Below are positions 27,172-34,610 of a stretch of DNA of 64,000 nucleotides, one piece after another. The first letter of the stretch is position 1; each line of letters opens with the position of its first letter. Both the position numbers and the translations under genes were made by a program. The notes under the pieces were generated by a model that worked only from the letters and a program-made list of their open reading frames with translations, ran no database searches and had not been told where the DNA came from. The DNA comes from Leptospira sp. WS58.C1 (GTDB lineage Bacteria > Spirochaetota > Leptospiria > Leptospirales > Leptospiraceae), in assembly GCF_040833995.1 (NCBI RefSeq), contig NZ_CP162138.1, forward strand, positions 308,961 through 372,960, given 5' to 3'.

Positions 27172-28038
27172 TTAGAAGCGGTTTGTTACCGTAAGACGCA
27201 TTGCGGCGCCTTTAAAAAATTTGCGAGTAAACTCAGCCGCAACTTTAGGATCGTATCCTTTACAAGAGAAGATATCGATATAAGAAGTATTGGTATCGTT
27301 TGCGAAGTGAGCGGAGATACAAGAAGTCTCGATCAACTGCACCATAGAGTAACCGGCAACACGATCGTCTTCTCCGAAGTAAACTACTTGGGTCTCGCCG
27401 AAACGTTTCATTTCGATCAGATCGCAGAGTTCGATCACATATTGTTTGATTGCATCCGCGTCACGGATCAGAGCCGCATCACAGTTTTCCAGATCGATGG
27501 AAGTTAGAAGTCCCCAAGCTCCGTCTTTGAAAGGTTCATACACTTTCAATTCAGGATCCGATTCGATCTTGGACTGGATATAAGTAGGGAAACTTCCGTT
27601 GAAACGTTTACGGACAATTTCTGCCTCTTCGTTGCGAGCCCATGCGAGTTCAGGGTTTTTCATCGCAGGATGATACGTAATCTCTTGGCCGGCTTCGATG
27701 TCACGAAGAGCAACCAGGGTGATATCTCCCTGAAAACCGCAATTTGCATCCGCAGACTGGCGAATATAATGTACGGAATCAATTCCGTCATCATGCAATG
27801 GAGAAACCAGATAGAAATCCTTATGAACCCTATGCGGAGAAGAAAGTCCGGAAAGTCCTGCAAGTTCATTCTTATGAACTGCTTTTCCTCCCCAAACTGC
27901 CACAACCTCTCCCGCAGAGATAGTTTCCTTCGTATAAAGGAAAGCTTCGCCCTTGTCGGTAGTAGCGATTTCGATACTGTTTCTTAAATAAGAAAAACGA
28001 TTAACAATTTTAAGTTGGTCTTGGATCTTTAGGCTCAT
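27172..28038 (-). CDS. SET-domain protein fused to an AdoMet-decarboxylase-like domain
   Basis: A 288-residue two-part protein. Residues about 15-130 match a SET methyltransferase domain (GEAFLYTKETISAGEVVAVW, SADANCGF, RDIEAGQEITYHPA). The last 110 residues resemble the SpeD fold: VAGYSMVQLIETSCISAHFA aligns with the self-cleaving region of the true SpeD next door, followed by YIDIFSCKG. The pyruvoyl-forming ES pair and the catalytic His/Cys are not conserved, so it is unlikely to decarboxylate SAM. It sits between speD and speE. It may regulate SpeD, as a dead paralogue does in trypanosomes, or methylate a target; both are inference. Confidence 0.75.
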   Translation of the reverse strand: MSLKIQDQLKIVNRFSYLRNSIEIATTDKGEAFLYTKETISAGEVVAVWGGKAVHKNELAGLSGLSSPHRVHKDFYLVSPLHDDGIDSVHYIRQSADANCGFQGDITLVALRDIEAGQEITYHPAMKNPELAWARNEEAEIVRKRFNGSFPTYIQSKIESDPELKVYEPFKDGAWGLLTSIDLENCDAALIRDADAIKQYVIELCDLIEMKRFGETQVVYFGEDDRVAGYSMVQLIETSCISAHFANDTNTSYIDIFSCKGYDPKVAAEFTRKFFKGAAMRLTVTNRF

Positions 28039-28155
28039 TCTCTGATACCTCTCCTCATAAAAGTTTGAAAATAAGTGAAGTCGACCCTTCCTCCCGGAGA
28101 GGGGAACTCGTCTTTATCAATTAGGGTGTTTCCGGCTCTGCCGGAGAGAAGATAC

Positions 28156-28542
28156 TTATTTCCCAACTGGCTTGTGAGGTAGGTCTACGCCAAGTTTCAA
28201 CAAACCGCGCTTCATTTCCACTACGGAGATGCTCTTTGAGCCGAAGCGTTCCTTGAGATATTCCAAAGCTGCCTGATTATCGATCAAGTCTCCGCAAGTG
28301 AAGACGTCGATAGCGCAATAACCGTATTCTGGCCAGGTATGTATGGCAAAATGGGACTCGCTCACGACAACCACACCGCTCACACCAAACGGACTAAATC
28401 TATGAAAAACAGATTTAACTGTGGTGGCGCCGGAGAGGTCGACTGCCTTCAACATGATATCTTCTACCAATTCGTGATTGTTGATGGTCTCGTAATCACA
28501 CTCATAAAATTCTGCAATTACGTGCTTTCCCAATGCGTTCAT
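28156..28542 (-). CDS. speD: S-adenosylmethionine decarboxylase proenzyme
   Basis: A 128-residue class 1B (SpeH-type) proenzyme. Self-cleavage at VVVSESHFAIHTWPE should create the pyruvoyl group at the serine; the downstream histidine and the cysteine in VFTCGDL complete the site. It supplies decarboxylated SAM to SpeE. A 117-bp gap with small hairpins (CCGGC-TCT-GCCGG at about 28,130) separates it from the SET fusion gene. The ATG at 28542 has GGAGGTG about 13 bases upstream. Confidence 0.95.
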   Translation of the reverse strand: MNALGKHVIAEFYECDYETINNHELVEDIMLKAVDLSGATTVKSVFHRFSPFGVSGVVVVSESHFAIHTWPEYGYCAIDVFTCGDLIDNQAALEYLKERFGSKSISVVEMKRGLLKLGVDLPHKPVGK

Positions 28543-28740
28543 CTACTGCCTGACACCTCCGAACCGGTTTTGGTTTAGTAACCGAGCATGCGTATGACTA
28601 TGTTTTTTTGTCAACTCTCTACGTAAATTTATATTTATTTTTTCTGTTCAGCTTTTTCTAAGATCGGAAGATCCTAGAAAGATTTTACATTAGAATTTTC
28701 TGACGAGTCTTAGTCGGAGATTCACACAAGGAGCATTATC

Positions 28741-29190
28741 ATCAAAAATACACGAATTCAAAAATGGGTCCTTTTGAGCTTTTTCGGGGTTTTTTGGGTT
28801 ATTTTAGGTACGCTACTTTATACAAATAGGGAGAAGTTCGGTTTCTTAAAGACTTCTTCTTTTGTTTTTCATTCCAAACAAGAAGCGATCTCTAACGCGG
28901 AGAAGAATGGAAAAAAAGGGATTATACTAATCTTAACTCCTAACTCTTGCGGCGAGTGTGGCGTAAGTACCACATTCCTAGAGGAATTAAATACTTTAGG
29001 TTGGACTATCTTACGATTGGAAGAAGAAGATCCCGACTATGAAACCATCCTCTTGGACGATAGATTTTCGGAAATACTGCCTGCAATCCAAGAATCTAAA
29101 CCAGCTTGGGGAGTTTTCAATTTGGGAGAAGGGCTTTTGCTGACCAAACCTGGATTGCCCAGCAAATCGGATCTAGAAACGATTCCGTAA
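28741..29190 (+). CDS. Membrane-anchored thioredoxin-like protein, probable non-AUG start
   Basis: About 150 residues. An N-terminal membrane anchor (VLLSFFGVFWVILGTLLY) precedes a thioredoxin-like segment with a CGEC motif (TPNSCGECGVSTTF), so a redox role outside the inner membrane is plausible. The best ribosome site, AAGGAG at 28728-28733, is followed in frame only by ATC codons at 28738 and 28741 (and ATT at 28735). The next in-frame start, TTG at 28774, has no ribosome site and would cut into the anchor. The only nearby ATG is out of frame. The start is therefore uncertain. Confidence 0.65.
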   Translation: MKNTRIQKWVLLSFFGVFWVILGTLLYTNREKFGFLKTSSFVFHSKQEAISNAEKNGKKGIILILTPNSCGECGVSTTFLEELNTLGWTILRLEEEDPDYETILLDDRFSEILPAIQESKPAWGVFNLGEGLLLTKPGLPSKSDLETIP

Positions 29191-29268
29191 TATTAAGAAG
29201 AGGCAAAACTCTTTTCGGTTCGCACGGAGGCCACAAAATTCACTGAGGGGGTTGGTCCTACATGAATC

Positions 29269-29302
29269 ACTCTGTGTGCTCCCGTGTTCTCTGCGCGAAA
29301 CG
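29269..29302. repeat. Degenerate CTCTGTG/CTCTGCG-type intergenic repeat
   Basis: The 127-bp gap contains CTCTGTGTGCT followed by CCCGTGTTCTCTGCGCG, a degenerate tandem pattern of about 10-11 bases seen as low-complexity intergenic repeats in various bacteria. No function assigned. Confidence 0.35.
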
Positions 29303-29317
29303 TCTTTCTCTAAACGT

Positions 29318-29806
29318 TTAATCTCCCTTTTTCAGGAATTCGGAGATGGAGTTCTTGTCCTTCTCTAACGAATGTCTATGGATCTCTTCAATCACAGTTT
29401 CGATCACGGAGCCCATTAAGAATACTCCGGAGTTTACTTTTACGTCGTAACTTCTCTCGGATTCGCCCGGACCAATCTCCTTGTATACGGAGAATCCCTT
29501 GATGGTGACGATGGAATCGTTTCCTGGGGGTGCGATCGTAAATTCATGGGTGTTGGTGGAAAGATCGAATACGGAATCTTCCAAAAGAGAAGGATCGGAA
29601 AGAAGTGTAGCAAGCACCTTTGGCAGGGATTCGGCTAACTTTACCTTTCTTTTTTGGTAAACTTTGTTTCCCTCTTTTCTTTCCTCTAATAATTCCACGT
29701 TCTTTAATTCGGGGAATCTATCTAAATATTTGTATCTATCTTCTCTCGCTCTGAGTAGATCTTGGAGGGGAACTGGGAAAGTTTGTACTACTTTATATTG
29801 TTTCAT
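29318..29806 (-). CDS. DUF2505/SRPBCC-like protein
   Basis: A 162-residue soluble protein that resembles the DUF2505 group of the START/SRPBCC fold: an N-terminal strand (YKVVQTFPVPLQDLLRA), long curved-sheet strands in the middle and a long C-terminal helix (IETVIEEIHRHSLEKD). Such proteins bind hydrophobic ligands. No neighbour on the same strand is close enough to suggest a partner. Confidence 0.65.
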   Translation of the reverse strand: MKQYKVVQTFPVPLQDLLRAREDRYKYLDRFPELKNVELLEERKEGNKVYQKRKVKLAESLPKVLATLLSDPSLLEDSVFDLSTNTHEFTIAPPGNDSIVTIKGFSVYKEIGPGESERSYDVKVNSGVFLMGSVIETVIEEIHRHSLEKDKNSISEFLKKGD

Positions 29807-29967
29807 CCGTGGTGCCTGAGGATTTGTTTAAGCCGTTTCCCGGGCAGTTTGTTCATATTTCCCCGCTCGGGAAACCCTTTTTTCCTCCCGGTTGAAAGGA
29901 AAAATCCGAATGACAGGCTGGCCGTAAAAGGGGCTCATGACTGAAGATCTTGCGCTAATTTCAAAGA

Positions 29968-31101
29968 ATGAAAGACAGAACTTGGATAGAACTTTCCAGA
30001 GCGGCGATCTCAGCGAACCTGAAAAATTTTCGCGCCCTTCTCTCCCCCAAAACCTTACTAACTGCAGTCATCAAATCAAATGCGTACGGTCACGGACTTT
30101 TAGAAACTGCAGAGCTTGCCTACCAAGCCGGAGCGGATCTTTTCGGTGTAAACTCTTTGGAAGAAGCAAAACTTCTACGCGCAAAATATCCCGAGTTTAA
30201 GATCCTGATCATGGGAGAAATCCCGGGACTTGCAGAAAGAAGTTCCGAAGTTTCGGACCCGAATTTTTGGATCATCGTATCTCGAACCGAAGAAGTAAGA
30301 ATTTTAACAAATTGTAAACCTTCTCCTCAGATCCATCTCAAGGTGGATACCGGAATGGCTCGCTTGGGTTATTCAGGTACGGATTTGGAGAGAACACTTT
30401 CAGAGATCAAATCGGAAGGGCTGAAGGTAGATGGGATCGCGACCCATTTCGCAAGCACGGAAGATGTATTAGAGCAGAAATACTCCAAAGAGCAGATGAA
30501 ATCTTTTTCGGAAGCGATCCTTCTCGCGGAAAAATTCGGATTCAAAAATTTAGTCAAACATGCATGCGCTTCCGCGTCTACAATGTTGTTTCCGGAAGCA
30601 CATTACGATCTGGTACGTGTAGGGATCTCCCTCTACGGACTCTGGCCTAGTTTACAGACTAGACTTTCTTTGCATCTAAGCGGCAAAAATAATTTTAATC
30701 TTACTCCCGTTCTTTCTTGGAAAACCAGGATCGTTCATATCAAAACCGTTCCGGAAGATAGTTATGTGGGTTACGGATCCACATACCAAACAAGCGCCCC
30801 TACGAGGATTGCAGTCGTGCCGGTCGGTTATTACGAAGGATTGGATCGAAAACTTTCCAATAATGGAGCCATGCTCGTAAAAGGGAAACGAGCGAAGATC
30901 CTTGGAAGGATCTGTATGAACATGACCATGTTGGACATCACACATATCCCCCTGGCCCGGATTGGGGACGTGGTTACGATTTTAGGCAAAGAAGGGGAAG
31001 AAGAAATCTCCGCCGACGATTATGCAAACTGGACTTATACGATCAATTACGAAGTTACCACTCGGATCAGCGAGTCGGTCCCTAAAAAAATAACAGAGTA
31101 A
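29968..31101 (+). CDS. alr: Alanine racemase
   Basis: A 377-residue PLP enzyme that makes D-alanine for peptidoglycan. The PLP-binding lysine is in AVIKSNAYGHG and the second catalytic base is the tyrosine in VGYGSTYQT. Other family markers are DTGMARLGYSG, RVGISLYG, PVGYYEGLDR and LGRICMNMTM. Length is standard. The acyltransferase gene follows after 18 bp on the same strand, giving an apparent alr-plsC-like-hypothetical-hypothetical run. Confidence 0.96.
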   Translation: MKDRTWIELSRAAISANLKNFRALLSPKTLLTAVIKSNAYGHGLLETAELAYQAGADLFGVNSLEEAKLLRAKYPEFKILIMGEIPGLAERSSEVSDPNFWIIVSRTEEVRILTNCKPSPQIHLKVDTGMARLGYSGTDLERTLSEIKSEGLKVDGIATHFASTEDVLEQKYSKEQMKSFSEAILLAEKFGFKNLVKHACASASTMLFPEAHYDLVRVGISLYGLWPSLQTRLSLHLSGKNNFNLTPVLSWKTRIVHIKTVPEDSYVGYGSTYQTSAPTRIAVVPVGYYEGLDRKLSNNGAMLVKGKRAKILGRICMNMTMLDITHIPLARIGDVVTILGKEGEEEISADDYANWTYTINYEVTTRISESVPKKITE

Positions 31102-31119
31102 AAAGAGAAGAGGAACTGT

Positions 31120-32259
31120 ATGGATCCGATTATGGAAAAGGAAACCGCAAAACAAGTTCAACCCGTATATACTACAAAAACTTACAGTTTTATGATCAAG
31201 ATCGTATTCAAAGCAAGAGGGATCCTTTTTGATGCTTTTGAAGAACATTTTCCTGCAAGTAATCCTAATAAAATTTTAGAAGCTCCCTATCCTTCCATTC
31301 TTATGGCAAATCATGTTTGGGAAGGGGATGTCCCGGCTCTGGCGGCAGTCTATCCTCATGTTCATCCATCTATCAAATTTGCGATCCCAGCCAGAGAAGA
31401 TATTTTGGGAAAAAATTTTTTAATGAAGGAGTTCAAACCGAAGGGACTTCTTAAACTTTTCTTTTTTCTAATAGATAAATCAGGGCTTATTCCTAAATAT
31501 ATGGATTATATCGGCTGTGTCCCGATCAAAAGACCGTTTAGAGATAATGCAAGGGAACTCCTGAAAAAAGGAATGCTCAGAGATATGGTAGACCAGGAAT
31601 GGAGTTATCTTTCCGATCGGATCTCCGAAGGAAGAAACCTTTTTCTATTTCCGGAAGGGGTTTTTAACCAAGACGGGTATATGGCCCAGATAAAAAAGGG
31701 AGTATATTTTCTTAGATCTAAATTCAAAAATTTGAATTTTACATCCTTCACTTTGACCTACGATTATTTCTCCTCCAAAAAGTCGGAACTTCATATTGGC
31801 TACGGAGAACAATTTCCTATTCCGGAAAATGCGGATGCGGACCAGGTTTCCGGGATCGTAAAAGAAAAATTAGGAAGCGGATATACGATTACTGCAGGAA
31901 ATTTAGCTTCGTATATGGTCCTAAAATTCGAAGGCAAAGCGAAAGAAAGTAAGGAAAAATTATTTTCTCTCCTTATATCCTTAGCGGAGAAGATCAGGAA
32001 TGCTCATCCTGAAATTTATATCTCGGAAAAATTTAAAACGGATGCGTTGAAACATGCATTCGATTCTTTTTTAGAGAAAGCTAAAAAAGGAGGTTTCGTC
32101 CGACTAGAGGGAAACGATATCGTTTTCTTGGAAAAATTATTTCAGATCCCCAAAGATCTTCATAATTTAAAGAAAAAAAATCCGGTCTTATATCACAGAA
32201 ACCAACTCACGTATCATATTCCTAAACTAGATACGGTTTGGTCCACGATCGGCGCCTGA
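31120..32259 (+). CDS. PlsC-type acyltransferase with C-terminal extension
   Basis: A 379-residue protein. The acyltransferase motif I is NHVWEGD (NHx4D), and the acyl-acceptor-binding motif is LFPEGVFNQ. The catalytic domain spans about residues 55-260. The last 120 residues are an extra helical region not found in typical 240-residue PlsC enzymes. It probably acylates a glycerophospholipid or related lipid at the membrane; the exact acceptor is unknown. Its TGA overlaps the ribosome site (GAGGAG) of the next gene. Confidence 0.82.
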   Translation: MDPIMEKETAKQVQPVYTTKTYSFMIKIVFKARGILFDAFEEHFPASNPNKILEAPYPSILMANHVWEGDVPALAAVYPHVHPSIKFAIPAREDILGKNFLMKEFKPKGLLKLFFFLIDKSGLIPKYMDYIGCVPIKRPFRDNARELLKKGMLRDMVDQEWSYLSDRISEGRNLFLFPEGVFNQDGYMAQIKKGVYFLRSKFKNLNFTSFTLTYDYFSSKKSELHIGYGEQFPIPENADADQVSGIVKEKLGSGYTITAGNLASYMVLKFEGKAKESKEKLFSLLISLAEKIRNAHPEIYISEKFKTDALKHAFDSFLEKAKKGGFVRLEGNDIVFLEKLFQIPKDLHNLKKKNPVLYHRNQLTYHIPKLDTVWSTIGA

Positions 32260-32269
32260 GGAGATACTT

Positions 32270-33169
32270 TTGGCATTTTGGAAAATATTCGTTTCCCGTA
32301 AAACTAGGGTAGAGAACTGGATCACTAAACCCGGAGCCTTGGAAACTAGCATACGTAAAAGTTTACATTTTTTATTTAGATCCAGCTTAGAGGAAATTTT
32401 CCCGGAAGATCTTGCCATCTCTCCTTCCGTTTTGGGGCTAGTCCGTCTGCCGGAAGAAAAGTTAAAAGTTTTAGCCGAAGAATTTCCAATAGAAAAAGCG
32501 TTCCCCTACACTTCTGCGGATGAGTTCCTATCGGAAGAATCCATGGATTCTATCGTGGAATTTATCGCGGGAACTCAAGCGGCGCCTTCTAAAAATCTGA
32601 TCCTAGGAATCTTAAATCAGCCGGAAGTCCAAGCGATCTTCTCCCAAGGATTGGAGAAAGTCCTGAATGAATTTCATAAAAAGATAAATCCTTTACATGG
32701 TGTATTCCAAGCCGCCGGTCTGGAAAAACAGATCTCTCAATTTTTATCTTCGCTATTACCTACGTTTACGGAAAGAATTGCGGACTTTGTTTCCATCGGT
32801 TCCGGAACCCAAGAGATCCAAGCAGTGATCCGAAACACATTGAAAATCCTTTTCCAAACGGGCTTTAACGATCTAGGACGATTGGAAACTTCCAGATTCG
32901 GTGCAGGAACGGATCGGATCCGACGAGCGATCGCAAGCGATGAAAAAGTCCGCGGAGCCTTGGAAAATTTATACTCGGTAAGTAGAGATACATTACTGAA
33001 TCATTATAGAAAAGAAACTTTGAAAGAGTTTATAGGACTTTCCGAACCTGAATTGGATCTATGGATCAGTAAGATCGCGGAAGATACGGCATCTAATATC
33101 AGAAAGGTCCACAGGAAAAGATCACTCTCTCCTTTAGTTCTAGATCTGCTCTCGGATATTTTGGGATGA
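32270..33169 (+). CDS. All-helical hypothetical protein, 299 aa
   Basis: Not recognised. The start is TTG at 32270, with GAGGAG six bases upstream. The sequence is predicted to be almost entirely alpha-helical, with amphipathic leucine/phenylalanine repeats (IRKSLHFLFRSSLEEIF, LEKVLNEFHKKI, ISQFLSSLLPTFTERIADFV) and no signal peptide. It is coupled to the next gene by an ATGA overlap and follows the acyltransferase by 10 bp, so the three form a unit. Confidence 0.7.
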   Translation: MAFWKIFVSRKTRVENWITKPGALETSIRKSLHFLFRSSLEEIFPEDLAISPSVLGLVRLPEEKLKVLAEEFPIEKAFPYTSADEFLSEESMDSIVEFIAGTQAAPSKNLILGILNQPEVQAIFSQGLEKVLNEFHKKINPLHGVFQAAGLEKQISQFLSSLLPTFTERIADFVSIGSGTQEIQAVIRNTLKILFQTGFNDLGRLETSRFGAGTDRIRRAIASDEKVRGALENLYSVSRDTLLNHYRKETLKEFIGLSEPELDLWISKIAEDTASNIRKVHRKRSLSPLVLDLLSDILG

Positions 33170-33930
33170 AGAAGGTAATATCCACCATCCAAAACGCATT
33201 AGAATACCTGGATAAACTGGGGCCTCAGAAATCCTTTCAGTTATTCCGTAATCTAGGTTATGAGGCGTTATTTTCCATTTCGGAAAAGGTGGATCATAAG
33301 AGGCTTTTATACCTAAGCCAACATCTGAGTGAAAAAGAGATCGTAACCCTTTTACAGTCTATTCAGGAATCCATTTTAGTGGATTTGATCCAAAACACGG
33401 TACCTTCCGATCTGGTATACTATGTAAAACACCTCGGCCTGAAAGACCTGCAATTTTTAGCGGAATCCATTTCTCCTTTAGATGTTTCTAAGATCAATAA
33501 CACGATAGGCTCTAAAACGATCGTAGAGATCTTAACTCATATAGGTCCGGATTCTGCGATCGATTATTTGAATTCTATCGGTATAGATTCTTTCCTGGAA
33601 CTGACCAAGGCTCTGCCGGTAAAAGATTTTGTTCCTTTAACCAAGGCTTTAACCCCGGAAGAATGTGCCGAATGGATCCGTAAAAGATCCATCTCGGAGA
33701 TCCCCGCTTTGTTGAAAGCATTAGGAACTAAAAATGCAGTCGGTCTTTTACAACAGGTGGGCTTTCAAAAGGTAATTTCCATCCTTTCCGTTTTGAACCA
33801 GGAAGAACTCGTTCATTTAATCCATACTTTGAACAAAATGAAACTACCTTCGGTCAAAAAACCTGCCGCTAAAAAATCAAAAATCGTTCAAACGAAAAGA
33901 ATTTCAAAAAGAAAACGTAAAGGTCTTTAG
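33166..33930 (+). CDS. Helical-repeat protein with basic C-terminus
   Basis: A 254-residue protein built from about eight tandem two-helix units of 22-25 residues, each with a pattern like (L/I)xxLxx(L/I)xxxxxxxLL. Examples are IVEILTHIGPDSAIDYLNSI and IPALLKALGTKNAVGLLQQV. The arrangement recalls MgtE-N or FliG-type superhelices but I cannot confirm either. The last 25 residues are strongly basic (KKPAAKKSKIVQTKR, then KRKRK), which suggests binding to nucleic acid or an acidic membrane. It overlaps the previous gene by 4 bp. Confidence 0.7.
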   Translation: MKKVISTIQNALEYLDKLGPQKSFQLFRNLGYEALFSISEKVDHKRLLYLSQHLSEKEIVTLLQSIQESILVDLIQNTVPSDLVYYVKHLGLKDLQFLAESISPLDVSKINNTIGSKTIVEILTHIGPDSAIDYLNSIGIDSFLELTKALPVKDFVPLTKALTPEECAEWIRKRSISEIPALLKALGTKNAVGLLQQVGFQKVISILSVLNQEELVHLIHTLNKMKLPSVKKPAAKKSKIVQTKRISKRKRKGL

Positions 33931-33935
33931 GACTT

Positions 33936-34610
33936 CTAGTTCCCTTTTTGAGCGGAAATTACTTCTTCCCTACTTTTAGAAAGTCCATCCAATCTTTCCT
34001 TTAGAAGTTTCTCATATTCTAGATTGGCATTTTTAGGGTTTTCGCCGACTAACTTTTGATAATTTTCCATTCCATATTTTAGGATCTCCAACATATCGTC
34101 GGATCTTTTTAGTTTTGTATTCAGGTAGAAGGACATTTCTTCCTTGGAGACATCCTTTCTTTCTAAAATTTCCCTTTGGATCCTGTAATAACGGTCTTCA
34201 TTCTCTTTCTTTTTAGCGGATTCTTCTTCCGATAGTTTTTTAGGAATGAGAGAATTGTTCGGAAATTTTTCGGTAAGAGGTTTGAACTTCTCGTAAAGTT
34301 GATCGTATAATTTGGCCTTTTCTTCCGGACTTAAACTTTCCAGATAAGATTTTGTTTTACTAGGTTTAGAGCCCGATTCCCCGACGATCGCAACAGGTCC
34401 AGATACAGTCTCTTCTACATGTCCCGAAAAATCCAAGAAAGACCCCCCTTCGAATAAGGAGTTTTCTTTTTGAGTCAAGGTCTCCTCCGAGAGACCACCT
34501 TGGTAATTTGTATTTTCGTTTGTGGAAGTTCCCGGAAATAGAAGATAAAAAATTCCGATCAAGGAAACAGTAAGTAAAAATAGGATTAAATACGTTCTTT
34601 TTTGGTTCAT
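33936..34610 (-). CDS. Membrane-anchored helical protein, unknown function
   Basis: A 224-residue protein. One N-terminal membrane segment (YLILFLLTVSLIGIFYLLF) is followed by a polar linker and a charged helical region rich in Glu/Lys (SPEEKAKLYDQLYEKFK, KKLSEEESAKKKENEDRYYR), ending in another amphipathic helix. No enzymatic motif. Its ATG overlaps the stop of the upstream kinase (ATGA), which suggests that the two act together. Confidence 0.68.
   Translation of the reverse strand: MNQKRTYLILFLLTVSLIGIFYLLFPGTSTNENTNYQGGLSEETLTQKENSLFEGGSFLDFSGHVEETVSGPVAIVGESGSKPSKTKSYLESLSPEEKAKLYDQLYEKFKPLTEKFPNNSLIPKKLSEEESAKKKENEDRYYRIQREILERKDVSKEEMSFYLNTKLKRSDDMLEILKYGMENYQKLVGENPKNANLEYEKLLKERLDGLSKSREEVISAQKGN

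Noticed and set aside
29200..29317. Possible CRISPR or tandem repeat array between the thioredoxin-like and DUF2505 genes
   Set aside because: Only a short degenerate CTCTGTG-type pattern; no regular repeat-spacer structure.
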